DNA of 64,000 nucleotides from Pycnococcus provasolii (GCA_938743325.2 OW568871.1:1-64000), one strand, 5' to 3'. Shown: positions 28,634 through 37,828, counted from the stretch's first letter. Numbers and translations: made by a program. Notes: generated by a model not told the origin, from the letters alone.

Positions 28634-30319
28634 TTACGAAGGCGAAGGTGCCATGGTGCCAGCTTGCGTTTGGGTGGTTTTGCAAATGCCGGCATCGCAG
28701 AGCGTTTGCAAGGCACTTGCAACATCTTCTGCACTCGCATCTGGTTCCGCGGCTTTCACCGCATCGCGCAATGTCAGCGGATTCTGAGGCGTGGCGACAA
28801 GCGCCATCTCAAGCGCGGGTGCGACCTCGACATTAAATTGCAGGCAACCGTGCTGAGCACCGGCGTCGTCGTCGTGCTCCATGTGCAGCAGACGTTGATT
28901 TTCGAACGGATGGTAGACCATCGCAAAATCATCCTCAAGTGCCAGTCTCGCGCATCCCCCAAACGACACGTAGATTCCAGCGGCTTTGCGCACTGGCACG
29001 CATTGCTCCGCGGCATCAGGTGGCGGCAGACGCTGCGCTTGGAATCGCGCGGCAAAGGCATCCGCCGCGGCATCAACGGGAAGGTGGCTCAGCACCGTGG
29101 CACAAAGGCTGCGCATTTGATCCATGAGCTCCTCGCGTCGGTTGTCGACTGGATCCTGCTCGTCGGGCGCCGCGCCGTCCACCTCGGAATGCACGATTCC
29201 CAGATGGTTCATGGCATCGCTTGGAACATTGCGGCGCAGTTCGGGTTCTTCCTCAGCCGCCATGGCGAGCGCCCCGTCGAGCGCAATGTGCAAGAAGTCT
29301 GCCCACGTCGTGCGATGCCCAGTCGATACGGTGATGTGAAGGCTATGCTCGCCGCTCGAACTCGTCGCCTCGTGAATGGTTCCGCGCGGAAGGTAGAGCA
29401 GGTCGCCTGGCTGCAGGTTCACGTCTTGAGGCGTTGGAAGTTCCTGCGGCTTGAAATCTCGGCTGCTTACGCGTGGCCAAAGCTCTTGAGCTCCCGCTTG
29501 AGGTGGGTAAATGCGCCACGCCTTCGTTCCCTCGAGCTGAAGCACGAAGACGTCGACGTCGTCCGAATGCGGTGCGAAGCCCTGCGATCCCGCCGGTGTC
29601 AGGTACGCGTTGCAACCAACGGCGCAGTTCCAGTGCCGTTCAAGCACGTGCAGTAGCAGGTGTAGGCTGTCGCTCCACCGCTGCGGGTGAAGGACGCGTA
29701 GACTGCACCCCTGCTCCTTGAAGTTGCGCCACACCTCCGCCGCGTCGGCGGTTGTGCCGGCTGCGCCGTTCACATTCACCTTCCTTCCCTTCGCTGCGTC
29801 GAAGCGCACCACGTCAACGTTTTGCCGGTACTTAAACTTGCCCTCCTTGAGCCATCTTCTTAGCTCTGCGATGGTAAGGAGTCCGTCCAAATACCCAGCC
29901 TCGCCGCGCTTCACATGCAAAGGCATGAACTCGTAGTACGACGCGGCAAATTCGTCAAGTGAGACCGGCGCAACGAGCCAGCGCATGAGACGCGCTGGCG
30001 TGTCTCGCTTCGCGCAGCGCTTCGCGAGAGCTGGACCTGCCCCCGCCTCCGCCATCAGAACGTCCGTCTGCGAAGCGTCAACCACGTCCACCAACGCGTC
30101 GTCTTCGCCGTCAACGAGCTGCTCCGCCGCCGCCGCCGCTGCCGCTGGCGGTTGACTCGGCGAAGCGGCAGTGGTGGCTGCAAGTGCGGCGGCGGCGCTG
30201 GTTCCTCCGCCCTTCTCCTTCTTCTCGTGGCGCTTTCGCTTCGCTCCCTGGCGGCCCATGCTTGGTTGTGACAGCTGCGGCGGCGGCGAAGGAGAAAAGA
30301 GAAAAAGGGGATCGTTCAT
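28634..30319 (-). CDS. JmjC ribosomal oxygenase, NO66/RIOX1-type
   Basis: 2-oxoglutarate/Fe(II) oxygenase that in animals hydroxylates a histidine of ribosomal protein uL2. The N-terminus is very basic (MGRQGAKRKRHEKKEKGGG), a nuclear or nucleolar signal, followed by Ala-rich linkers. The JmjC core has the iron ligands His251, Asp253 (APHSDDVDVFVLQLEG) and His316 (PRGTIHEATSS). LEGTKAWRIYPP follows the HxD motif as in NO66/MINA. The C-terminal part resembles the dimerisation and winged-helix region. The first ATG at 30319 is used; MGRQ at 30259 is an equally good start. Confidence 0.9.
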   Translation of the reverse strand: MNDPLFLFSPSPPPQLSQPSMGRQGAKRKRHEKKEKGGGTSAAAALAATTAASPSQPPAAAAAAAEQLVDGEDDALVDVVDASQTDVLMAEAGAGPALAKRCAKRDTPARLMRWLVAPVSLDEFAASYYEFMPLHVKRGEAGYLDGLLTIAELRRWLKEGKFKYRQNVDVVRFDAAKGRKVNVNGAAGTTADAAEVWRNFKEQGCSLRVLHPQRWSDSLHLLLHVLERHWNCAVGCNAYLTPAGSQGFAPHSDDVDVFVLQLEGTKAWRIYPPQAGAQELWPRVSSRDFKPQELPTPQDVNLQPGDLLYLPRGTIHEATSSSGEHSLHITVSTGHRTTWADFLHIALDGALAMAAEEEPELRRNVPSDAMNHLGIVHSEVDGAAPDEQDPVDNRREELMDQMRSLCATVLSHLPVDAAADAFAARFQAQRLPPPDAAEQCVPVRKAAGIYVSFGGCARLALEDDFAMVYHPFENQRLLHMEHDDDAGAQHGCLQFNVEVAPALEMALVATPQNPLTLRDAVKAAEPDASAEDVASALQTLCDAGICKTTQTQAGTMAPSPS

Positions 30320-30459
30320 GTTAAAAAAAGGTTTAGGGGATGGAAATGGAAAAAACGCGACTCCGGGGATCCTGGTCGTGACACCTCAAGCCTGAAATCA
30401 AGCCTCGTCTTAGCTATGGCCCGTGTAAGTACTGTTACAAAATTTGAGACGTTTTGCTT

Positions 30460-32814
30460 TTAAAGCGCTTGCGCGTCAAACAGCGGCTCGCCAAGCAGGC
30501 AGGCGGACGCACCCGGAGGACAAGGCGCGCACGGCATCGCTGAGGACGGCACGTAAACCTGGCCCTCCGGACATGCGCATGCGGAACGCGATGCTTGTGC
30601 GACGACGACGTCGGCAAAGTACGCCGTGCCAGCCTTGCCGCGCAGCATGCAGTACACCTCCAAGCTCGATATGGGCTTGGTAGGACGGTCGAGGTACGCT
30701 GTGCGCAGCTGCCAGCCGCCGTCCGTGGTGTCGAAGGGAAGGTTGTAGCCCCACTCGTGCGTTCCGTCGACGAACGTCACGTCCACGTACAAGCTCCAGG
30801 ATGCGTCGGGCGACCCTCCAACGCGCATACCCTTGCTCCATGCGCGCAGCAGTACCGGTTCAGCGACATGCTGTGCGAGGGTGACATGCTGACTTGCTCC
30901 TGCGGAGCCTGCATCGCTGTCCGAGTGGAGCATGATAACGCTGCCGGTCGCGGGTGCGCCAGGGCGAGGGACGTTGTCCGGTGGTGGCGACACAGCGAAG
31001 CCCGAATCGCCGAATGGCTTCCAGCCCCGGTTCCCCTCTCGAAAGTGCGCGTTCTGCAAGAGATTCACGCCATCCGGAGACGGAAGGCTCCCGCGAAGGC
31101 AGGGTGCACGCGCGGTCGCGCGGAGCAGCGCCACCATCGCTCCCTCGCGGCGTTCCCTAGCCAGCTGACCGGCGCCCGACGAGGCCAGCTTCGCGAGCTT
31201 ACCTGCGAGTGTGTTTCCCCGAATGTTTCCCTCCTCCTTGGCATTACCCCAGTAACTTGGCACGGCTTGTGCCGGCAGGCTACCGGGACGTGCATGCGCA
31301 CCCGACACCTCGAGGCGGTGCTTGAGCGACTGCAACGCGTCGTGGTAGCATCCAGCCATCGCGCGGTCGACAAGCTCGAGAGCCTGCGACACAGCGCCAA
31401 GCTTCTCCGCACTCAGGGCGGCGCGATACAGCGCCTGCCACTCAGCGTACGGGTCGTCACGCCCACGTCTTGCAGCAAGGCTGGCGTCGAGCGTGATCGC
31501 AGCCTGCAGGTCCTTCAGCGCGTCGGCGTGCCTCTCCAGGCGCTGCAGTCGTAGTGCTCTCCAGAGATGTGGCTTGGGCAAGCCGGGGTACAGCTCCATC
31601 TTCTCCTCGAGGCGGCGCAGCGTCTCGTCGTCCATCGCGGCAATCACGTCGTGGTCACGCAGCAGCTGATCGGGCTCGTACAGGCTCGCGTGGTTCGTAC
31701 GCACCATGGCTTTCGTCAGCTCCAGGTAAGACGCAAACATTTTCTTGCGCATGCTCGTTCCCGCGTGGTGTCGATACCAGAAGGTGAGGCTTGGTACGTA
31801 TCGAACGAGCGGGTTGTGCACGGCGGCGTGCAGCCAGTAGTTCCAGTCCTCGAGACCCCACGGGATGGACGGGTCGTAGCCGCCAACGCGCTCCATCAGC
31901 GCGCGGCGCTGCAGCACGCTCGCGTGAAACTTGTTCCAGTGCGCGACGCCGGTGATGGACCAACCTTCGGGAAAGCACCAATCGTTCGACACCGCGTCAA
32001 AGTTGCGCATGCAGCCTGGCACAATGTCGACCATGGCACGCGGCGGCGCATCCGCACTTGTGGGAGGTGCGGCCGCCTGCGCCGCAAGCGTGGCCGCAGC
32101 TTGCAGGTACCGAGCGTCGAGCAGGTCATCGCTGTCGAGCATGCAGAGCCAGTCACCGCGCGCGTAGCGCATGCCAACGTTGCGTGCATCAGCGAGTCCT
32201 CCGTTGCGTTTTCTTACCGCCATAAGGCGGTAGGACGCGTCGTGGCGCATCAGGAGCTGGAGCGTGACCTCCCACGTCGTGTCGGTAGATCCGTCGTTCA
32301 CGATGATAACCTCCCATCGATCGTACGCCTGGCCGAAGATACTCTTCATCGTTTCCTCCAGGAATTTGCCCTGGTTGTACGCTGCCACGACGATGCTAAA
32401 GAAGATTCCGCCATCGGGGCCGTGAGACGCGAACGCCGGAGGCCGCCGCTCAAAGGCGCCGGTTGCGCGCACCTCGAGCGGCTCGCCGGTGGTTGGATAG
32501 CTGATCGCCACGCCGACCATCGGCGGCGGCACGGCGGCCGCCTCGCTGGACAACACTGCAGATGACGAGGCTGCGGCCACGGCAGCTGCCGTGTGCGGTG
32601 CGGCGGCTGCGGCCGGGTTCACGGCCGCAGGCACCGCCACCGGCGTTGCGGCTGCAAGCCACGCGTACAGCTGGCAGAGAAGGAGAATCTGAAGCGCGGC
32701 GAGAGCCACCACCCACAGAGGCACACGACTGCGAAGCAAGGATGAAATGGCGTTGCCACCGCCACCCTTCGCGCCCTTGCCGCGCCTCGCGGACACCACC
32801 TGTGTCGGCAGCAT
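30460..32814 (-). CDS. Type II membrane family 2 glycosyltransferase, multi-domain
   Basis: A 784-residue protein with a short basic cytosolic tail and one membrane anchor (VPLWVVALAALQILLLCQLY). The GT2 (GT-A) domain at about 135-370 has FSIVVAAYNQGKFLEET, VIIVNDGSTDTTWEV and the metal-binding LCMLDSDDLLDARY. Next come helical TPR-like repeats (about 410-500), then a jelly-roll-like region (about 590-740). A Cys-rich end follows (CACPEGQVYV ... PCAPCPPGASAC), like extracellular CPxG modules. This architecture suggests a Golgi lumen enzyme that builds surface glycans; the substrate is unknown. A strong inverted repeat with GGGGTTT arms lies about 85-120 bp upstream (32898-32936). Confidence 0.85.
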   Translation of the reverse strand: MLPTQVVSARRGKGAKGGGGNAISSLLRSRVPLWVVALAALQILLLCQLYAWLAAATPVAVPAAVNPAAAAAPHTAAAVAAASSSAVLSSEAAAVPPPMVGVAISYPTTGEPLEVRATGAFERRPPAFASHGPDGGIFFSIVVAAYNQGKFLEETMKSIFGQAYDRWEVIIVNDGSTDTTWEVTLQLLMRHDASYRLMAVRKRNGGLADARNVGMRYARGDWLCMLDSDDLLDARYLQAAATLAAQAAAPPTSADAPPRAMVDIVPGCMRNFDAVSNDWCFPEGWSITGVAHWNKFHASVLQRRALMERVGGYDPSIPWGLEDWNYWLHAAVHNPLVRYVPSLTFWYRHHAGTSMRKKMFASYLELTKAMVRTNHASLYEPDQLLRDHDVIAAMDDETLRRLEEKMELYPGLPKPHLWRALRLQRLERHADALKDLQAAITLDASLAARRGRDDPYAEWQALYRAALSAEKLGAVSQALELVDRAMAGCYHDALQSLKHRLEVSGAHARPGSLPAQAVPSYWGNAKEEGNIRGNTLAGKLAKLASSGAGQLARERREGAMVALLRATARAPCLRGSLPSPDGVNLLQNAHFREGNRGWKPFGDSGFAVSPPPDNVPRPGAPATGSVIMLHSDSDAGSAGASQHVTLAQHVAEPVLLRAWSKGMRVGGSPDASWSLYVDVTFVDGTHEWGYNLPFDTTDGGWQLRTAYLDRPTKPISSLEVYCMLRGKAGTAYFADVVVAQASRSACACPEGQVYVPSSAMPCAPCPPGASACLLGEPLFDAQAL

Positions 32815-32897
32815 GCCCGCCGGCGTCGCGGGGCGGGTGCGATCTGACGCCTCGGCCGAGGAGAAAGAGTCGTGGGGCGGGGAAAAACAAGACCGGT

Positions 32898-32936
32898 GGG
32901 AAACCCCAACTGACTGAAGATTTTTGGGGTTTTCCC
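32898..32936. promoter_or_regulatory. Inverted repeat with AAACCCC/GGGGTTT arms
   Basis: GGGAAACCCCAA (32898-32909) and TTGGGGTTTTCCC (32924-32936) form 12-bp arms with one unpaired base. It lies between the GT2 start and the end of the PSMG3-like gene, both on the minus strand. It belongs to the same class of element as TTCGGGGTTT upstream of other genes. It could also act as the terminator hairpin of the PSMG3-like gene. Confidence 0.6.
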
Positions 32937-32938
32937 TA

Positions 32939-33470
32939 CTAGGGACTGCGCGTTACAGCGTAATGCGCCAAGTGCGCGAGCGCATCGGCGACAGCCTTGG
33001 CTTCCACGGCGCCCGCTTGCTTCGTCAAGCTGACGCACGCGACCACAGGCCGCTCGTCGCCGGCACGCTGCAGCCGCTCACTCACCACTCGCGTAATCGC
33101 ACCTGACACGAGGTCGTCGCGTCGTCCCAGTAGAGTCGATACGGCGGTGTTACGCGCACCGTCGAACGGCGACATGCTGGCACTGTTTTCAGTTGTGTGC
33201 AAGTAGCGAAGTGGAATGTGGAAGTGAGCGTAAGGAACAAGGTGGCGGGAAGGTTGGTCAAGTGCGTGAAGGGACTGTTCGCCCGTCACACGCAGCTCTC
33301 ACTCACCTCGCCTGCGTTATGGTTCCCAGTTTGCCCGTCTGCGATGCGAGAGCCAGAACGCGGTCTGCGAAGAGTGACACGAGCAGCTCCGTGTCTGTGT
33401 TGTGTATTGTGCACGACGACCGACACGTCGTGGGCAGCAGCAACGGCGTAGACGTCGTCGCGGTCTCCAT
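32939..33470 (-). CDS. Proteasome assembly chaperone 3-like, two exons
   Basis: Exon 1 is 33470-33307 (start METATTS) and exon 2 is 33182-32939. The intron at 33306-33183 (124 nt) has a GTGAGT donor and an ACAG acceptor and joins in phase as QASASMSPFDG. An acceptor 6 nt later also keeps frame. The joined 135-residue protein follows the pattern of PSMG3 (PAC3, 122 residues in human): TCRSSCTIHNTDTELLVSLF, then ASQTGKLGTI, then VSTLLGRRDDLVSGAI and RPVVACVSL. PSMG3 pairs with PSMG4 to help assemble the proteasome alpha ring. The identification is by pattern and spacing; sequence identity is low. Confidence 0.68.
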
Positions 33471-33476
33471 GCTCTG

Positions 33477-33515
33477 TGTGCGTGTGTGTGTGTGTGTGTT
33501 TGTGTGTGTAATTGT
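33477..33515. repeat. (GT)n microsatellite
   Basis: Imperfect GT repeats directly upstream of the PSMG3-like start codon (minus strand). Confidence 0.9.
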
Positions 33516-33564
33516 GCGTGGGTGTGTGTTCGACACACAGGAGGCGAGATTCGAGAAATCAGTT

Positions 33565-33574
33565 TTCGGGGTTT
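33565..33574 (+). promoter_or_regulatory. TTCGGGGTTT element, MUG-like gene
   Basis: Exact copy of the recurring element, 37 bp before the chosen ATG and about 95 bp upstream of the divergent PSMG3-like start. Confidence 0.55.
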
Positions 33575-33610
33575 GACCTGGCCCACTTCCACGTTCGCGT
33601 CGTCGACGTC

Positions 33611-34420
33611 ATGCCGGCGCCGGCGCTCAACCCGTTCGACGCGTTTCGGCTCACGTCGGCAGCAGCCACCGCTACGACGCCCTCCAAGGTGCCGCGCCGG
33701 CTCACGTCGGCAGCAGCCACCGCTGCGACGCCCTCCAAGCGAAGAAAGATTGCGCCAGCCGCAGCGAGGAAGGAGTGTGCCACCAACGCAGCAGCAGCCG
33801 ATGAGGCACCTCGTCAGCCTGCTGGTCTACCTGAGATGCTTCCAGCTCACCCACTTAGGCTCGTTATTGTAGGGCACAATCCAAGCGAGCGAGCTTGGAT
33901 GGACGGACACTACTATGCGAACCCTTCCAACCATATGTGGAAAATTCTCGAGGAAACCAATCTTGCACCCAAGAACCTCATAAGCGGCGCTCAAGACGAC
34001 TACAAGATGCCTGCTCTTTGTGGGGTTGGGTTTACCGACGTTGGCACAGGTGTTCCCGGAACGCAGAGTAGCAAATTCTCGGACGCTGACTTGAGAAGGT
34101 GGACTCTCGACGCCGAGAGTGGATTTTATGCACGACTACGTCGTCACGTATCCCTTGCTGGAGGGACGCCGCCACGAGTTCTCGCCTTTGCCGGGAAGCG
34201 GCAGTACACCGTTCTTTTTTCGAAGAAGAAGCAGGTTGACGTCGGCCCGCAGTCTCACGCAAGCCTTCCACCAGATTGGCCTCTCGACGAATCGACGAGC
34301 GTTTGGGTCATGCCTTCGACGAGCGGCGCTTCGGCACTGACCAGGGAGCAGAGATATGGGCCTTGGCACGAGTTGGCATCTCACGTGCTCGCCATCGACT
34401 GGGAACAGCGCGCCTTGTAG
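33611..34420 (+). CDS. G/T-U mismatch-specific DNA glycosylase (MUG/TDG-like)
   Basis: Base-excision repair enzyme that removes uracil or thymine from mismatches. The catalytic region is LVIVGHNPSERAWMDGHYYA, where the Asn of the GxNPG-type motif is kept. The second motif is VWVMPSTSGASAL, in the place of the family's NPSG motif. MWKILEETNLAPKNLI and GVGFTDVGTGVPG also fit. The start at 33611 (MPAPALNPFDAF) is 37 bp after a TTCGGGGTTT element (33565-33574). The N-terminal tail is basic and holds a 17-residue (51-bp) tandem duplication (RLTSAAATATTPSKVPR and RLTSAAATAATPSKRRK), probably a DNA-binding or nuclear tail. Confidence 0.88.
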   Translation: MPAPALNPFDAFRLTSAAATATTPSKVPRRLTSAAATAATPSKRRKIAPAAARKECATNAAAADEAPRQPAGLPEMLPAHPLRLVIVGHNPSERAWMDGHYYANPSNHMWKILEETNLAPKNLISGAQDDYKMPALCGVGFTDVGTGVPGTQSSKFSDADLRRWTLDAESGFYARLRRHVSLAGGTPPRVLAFAGKRQYTVLFSKKKQVDVGPQSHASLPPDWPLDESTSVWVMPSTSGASALTREQRYGPWHELASHVLAIDWEQRAL

Positions 34421-34479
34421 CTTTACTGTGTAGGTGAACGATATACCAATTTAGATACAAAACGTACAAAACCCGGTAG

Positions 34480-35025
34480 CTAGGGCGAGGGCGACATGTC
34501 GGGCTCCACGTCAGACTCCTCGAGCGCCTGGATGAGTTCCGGTTCAACGCTCTGCCGGTCGACGAGCTGCACACCGCCTCGCGCGAGCATAGCGAGCAAT
34601 TTGCTGCGCTCCTTACCCGCACTTCCCTTGGTCTTACACAGCGTCGATATGCACGAAGTGTCGCGGCACACGTACACCGACCTCCCCTCCAACTTGCGTG
34701 GCAGTCGCGGCCGCCGTGCTCCGTCTGTGCTTTCGTCAACGTCCGCGTGTCTCGCGACATGATGCACGTCAACAACGGCGCGGAACTTGCGCTTCGCCTG
34801 AGCATCGCCGTCGCGCTGCTCGACATCAACAGGAACGCGCACGACGCGAAGCAGCTCGCTCTGCGGTCGCAGGCGTCGGCACGACGCGCACGCCCGCAGG
34901 TGCATTTCGCGCACCTGCGCCTTTGTGTACCCACTCCTATCTTTAGGCTTGCGCGCGCTGCCGCCCATGGCCAAGGCGCGCGAGGCACGTGCCTTTGCCG
35001 GCGCGACACACGAAGGTGACGCCAT
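34480..35025 (-). CDS. YlxR (DUF448) domain nucleic-acid-binding protein
   Basis: A 181-residue protein (an alternative start MGGSARKPKDR lies at 34968). The YlxR fold is shown by LRACASCRRLRPQSELLRVV at the front and by KLEGRSVYVCRDTSCISTL at the back, matching the bacterial pattern R-x-C-x-x-C-R ... GRGAYVC. A non-conserved stretch rich in Asp and Arg lies between them. YlxR is a small RNA-binding protein encoded in the bacterial nusA-infB operon, so a plastid or mitochondrial role is likely, although no clear leader is seen. The gene shares a divergent promoter with the next gene. Confidence 0.78.
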   Translation of the reverse strand: MASPSCVAPAKARASRALAMGGSARKPKDRSGYTKAQVREMHLRACASCRRLRPQSELLRVVRVPVDVEQRDGDAQAKRKFRAVVDVHHVARHADVDESTDGARRPRLPRKLEGRSVYVCRDTSCISTLCKTKGSAGKERSKLLAMLARGGVQLVDRQSVEPELIQALEESDVEPDMSPSP

Positions 35026-35101
35026 TCGTGCTCTCCTGGACGACCGTCGCAGGGGAGGAATGGGAGGAAGGACTGATGGATTGGGGGCGCGTTCGTGAGT
35101 G

Positions 35102-35130
35102 GTCGGGGTTCTCTAAAACTCAAACCCCGA
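35102..35130. promoter_or_regulatory. Inverted pair of the CGGGGTT element, divergent promoter
   Basis: GTCGGGGTT (35102-35110) and AAACCCCGA (35122-35130) face each other across 11 bases between the divergent YlxR and basic-protein genes, 77 and 58 bp from the two start codons. Confidence 0.6.
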
Positions 35131-35187
35131 ATAATCGGCGCGCCGCCCTCCGCCTTCTTTCCCCCTCGGCTCAGACGCGACACGCAC

Positions 35188-36498
35188 ATGGCGACACGCG
35201 CTCGCCCAGCGCACATGGTGACGCTGCTGGGCGCTCTCGTACGGGCTTCTGGCGTGCCGTGCGTTGCGAGATGTGCGAGCGCTAGCGGCCTCGCCGCCGT
35301 GCCGTCATGTTCTTGGCAGAGCGAGTGGCGGTGTTTGCACAGCTCGACTGCGGCGGCACAAGGAGGCCAAAGGAGGCAGAAGATCAAAAGAATGCGCACG
35401 GCGTACAACTTCTGGCAAAGTGACGAGCACAAGCCGCGAGACGACAAGTCAGGTGACGTCGTGCCTTGGCGCGATCTCTCGGCGAGCCTTAAGAAGAGGT
35501 ACACTCAGCGCGTGGAACAGTCAAAGAGCTCGGCAGAAACGCTCCAAACGATCCTTAACACAATCAGTCTGCTGGATGCGACCCGCGGGACCTTGGCAAC
35601 CAAGGTGGCGAGCGAAGGCACGAACGGTAAGCGAAACAGGCAACAGACAGCACGAACGTCAGCGAAAGCTGCAAGAGCCGTTGACGGCGAAAGAGAGAAA
35701 CGTGCAAAGAATAAGGATGTCCCAACGGAAGACGGCAAACGGTCGTCGTCGTCGAAAAGACGTTCGAGTCGAGAACGCAGCAGACGAGAAAAGAGAGAGC
35801 GCGGAGAGCGCGACGGTGATCGGAAAGACGACAGGAGGTCTTCCCGCCGTCAGGACAATATAGGCAAAAAGTCGAGGGTTGCAAGAAACGCCGTCTCTAT
35901 GCAAGGCTTTCCCACGCCGCACGAGTGCACCATGCGTGGTGGCGCGGGTGCGCTCAGGTTTTGGTGGACTCGGCAGTGGGGCACAACAGGCGATAGCGGT
36001 GCTGTGCCGGTGGTATCGGCAAGTGTGCACGGCAATGACGTGACGGGTGTTTCGGCATCGTCGTTTGACGCCGAGGAAGCCGTGGCTAAATGGCTGAAGC
36101 TGTGGCGTTCAACGGTCGCTCTTGCGTTCGACGGTTACACTGACTATGGCCTTGCGACGCAGGCACGCGCCGATCCTACGCCGCAATTTTCCAGTGCAAG
36201 TGCGGCACACGTTGCTGCCGAGTACGATCAGCTCGCGCAAGAAGAGCGACAGGAGAAGCACCACGTGAAAAATGCGGACGAAGACGAAGACGACAGCAAA
36301 GGCGATAAAATGTTCGATGGCGCAGTTGTCAGTGGCGATGAACTCCCGGACGTCGCGAGTTTGCAGCGTGTGCTTCGCAGGCAAGAACTTCGACGAGCTC
36401 TCGCCATAAATCGCGAACGTCTCGTTGAGCTGCAGGCTGAGCTTGAGGTGAGGCGCGCAATTGGACGCGACGTGTGCACCACCGACGACGGGAAATGA
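35188..36498 (+). CDS. Unknown basic, probably organelle-targeted protein
   Basis: A 436-residue protein from MATRARPAHMV; a second start at 35215 (MVTLLGALVRASGV) would also give a mitochondrial-like leader. Residues about 60-110 (RTAYNFWQSDE ... PWRDLSASLKKRYTQRVEQ) faintly resemble an HMG box (AYN near the front, Trp and KxxY later), but helix 2 is hard to see. A very basic Ser/Arg/Glu/Lys low-complexity region follows (RSSRERSRREKRERGE). The C-terminal third is acidic to mixed with a helical end (LRRQELRRALAINRERLVEL). I do not recognise the family. The start is supported by the inverted promoter-like pair just upstream. Confidence 0.6.
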   Translation: MATRARPAHMVTLLGALVRASGVPCVARCASASGLAAVPSCSWQSEWRCLHSSTAAAQGGQRRQKIKRMRTAYNFWQSDEHKPRDDKSGDVVPWRDLSASLKKRYTQRVEQSKSSAETLQTILNTISLLDATRGTLATKVASEGTNGKRNRQQTARTSAKAARAVDGEREKRAKNKDVPTEDGKRSSSSKRRSSRERSRREKRERGERDGDRKDDRRSSRRQDNIGKKSRVARNAVSMQGFPTPHECTMRGGAGALRFWWTRQWGTTGDSGAVPVVSASVHGNDVTGVSASSFDAEEAVAKWLKLWRSTVALAFDGYTDYGLATQARADPTPQFSSASAAHVAAEYDQLAQEERQEKHHVKNADEDEDDSKGDKMFDGAVVSGDELPDVASLQRVLRRQELRRALAINRERLVELQAELEVRRAIGRDVCTTDDGK

Positions 36499-36838
36499 AC
36501 TTCATTGTTTGTCTGTATAGTACGTACCAAAAATAACATCTTGAAATATTGTGACATATCTTGTGAAGAAGTGATTTTTTTTTTATCCCTTCCTATCACA
36601 CTCACTCGTGCATTGCTTGCTCTCCGTTGTGTGCGTGACGGTGATCGACGACGGCGTCGTAGCACGCGGTGGTGTTACAACACCCCTTCACTGCAAGCGC
36701 GCGGATGCAGCCCTAAACCCCAACTCCAACTGGCCCTTTCTCGAATCCAACCCTAAACTTTACGTTAACCCCTAACTGGTACGTCCGCCGCCGCCCGCCT
36801 CAACCTGTGAACCACTTTCCACTCGTTTGGTGTGGGCC
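36499..36838. other. Intergenic region upstream of SNRNP27
   Basis: A 340-bp gap. The right part carries AAACCCCAACT (about 36717) and AACCCCTAACT (about 36768), variants of the recurring element, within 120 bp of the SNRNP27 start. No gene is seen. Confidence 0.5.
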
Positions 36839-37417
36839 ATGGCGCGTTCGCGTTCGCGCTCGCCAGTTCGTCGCGAGCGGTACCGGGGTGGTGGCACGCA
36901 GCACGGCGGTGGCGAACGGCGAAGGTCACGCTCGCGCTCGCCCACGGGTCGTGGGCGTGGAGGCGGGGCTGGACCGGTGCTTGACGAATTTGGGCGGGCG
37001 TTGCCCGCCGGTGGACGCGTGGAGCGGCGCAAGCCGGAGCGCATCGAACGCGACGAACGCGACGAGCCTGATGCGAAGCGGGCTAGACAGTGCGATGCTG
37101 AGAAGGCGGCGCCGGTGCCGCACGCCGAAAAGGTTCCGGCCGATGGTGGCACGGCGGCGGCGGCGGGTGGCGACGGCCAGCACAACGCTGCGACGCCCAT
37201 GATGGCAGAGGAAGACGAGGAGACGCTCATGGCACGCATGATGGGGTTTGGCTCCTTCAGCTCCACGCAGGGCGTGCAAGTCAACGACGCCACTGCCAAC
37301 GCAAGTGGCGTGAGGTTGATGACGAAGCGCTCTGCACGGCAGTACATGAACCGTCGCGGCGGATTCAACCGACCTCTACCGGCAGAGCGTACGGGCGAAC
37401 GCGTACGACGAGACTAG
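36839..37417 (+). CDS. SNRNP27: U4/U6.U5 tri-snRNP 27 kDa protein
   Basis: Spliceosome component of the tri-snRNP. The start is in CCATGG. The N-terminus is an RS-type basic tail (MARSRSRSPVRRERYRGG). The diagnostic C-terminus is MMGFGSFSSTQGVQVND followed by KRSARQYMNRRGGFNRPL, nearly the family signature. The middle is low-complexity. At 192 residues it is close to human SNRNP27 (155) with a longer linker. Its presence fits a genome that still splices introns, of which two are seen here. Confidence 0.93.
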   Translation: MARSRSRSPVRRERYRGGGTQHGGGERRRSRSRSPTGRGRGGGAGPVLDEFGRALPAGGRVERRKPERIERDERDEPDAKRARQCDAEKAAPVPHAEKVPADGGTAAAAGGDGQHNAATPMMAEEDEETLMARMMGFGSFSSTQGVQVNDATANASGVRLMTKRSARQYMNRRGGFNRPLPAERTGERVRRD

Positions 37418-37828
37418 GAGAGAGATTGAGATGGATTAGAAAAAAAATCCTTTTGATTTTGATATGTAACATTGAACACAGACGTTTTTACAGCGGATTC
37501 GGCAGCGCGCGAACGACCCCTAACTAAGGGCGCCTACGCAGTACGCACTCGTCGATGGCGGATGCTTCTTCCATCCAGGAGACCAGGAGGCGAATGGAAA
37601 GAAGGGACCCCCCCTTGAACGCAACAATTGTCGAGGCCGAGGCCTTGCTTGTTAAACACCTTCGAACTACCCTTTGTTCTCCCTTCCTTCTCTTCGCGCC
37701 GCCGGGTTCGGTTTCGGTTTGGTGTTTTGGTTTGCGTTTGGTGTCACCTCCCCTGTTCTCCCAACAGGGTTTTGCCGCCCTCGCCCTCCCTCTCCCTCAC
37801 CCTCTTCCATTTTCCGCCCCTGCTCGCC
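37418..37828. other. Intergenic region and 5' leader of RAN
   Basis: A 411-bp gap between two plus-strand genes. It contains ACCCCTAACT at about 37515. The open frame that continues upstream of the RAN ATG is C/T-rich leader, not protein. Confidence 0.5.

Noticed and set aside
34308-35504. Long minus-strand frame (398 codons) overlapping the YlxR gene
   Set aside because: It runs in another frame through the YlxR gene and the divergent promoter; the composition is Arg/Ser shadow sequence.
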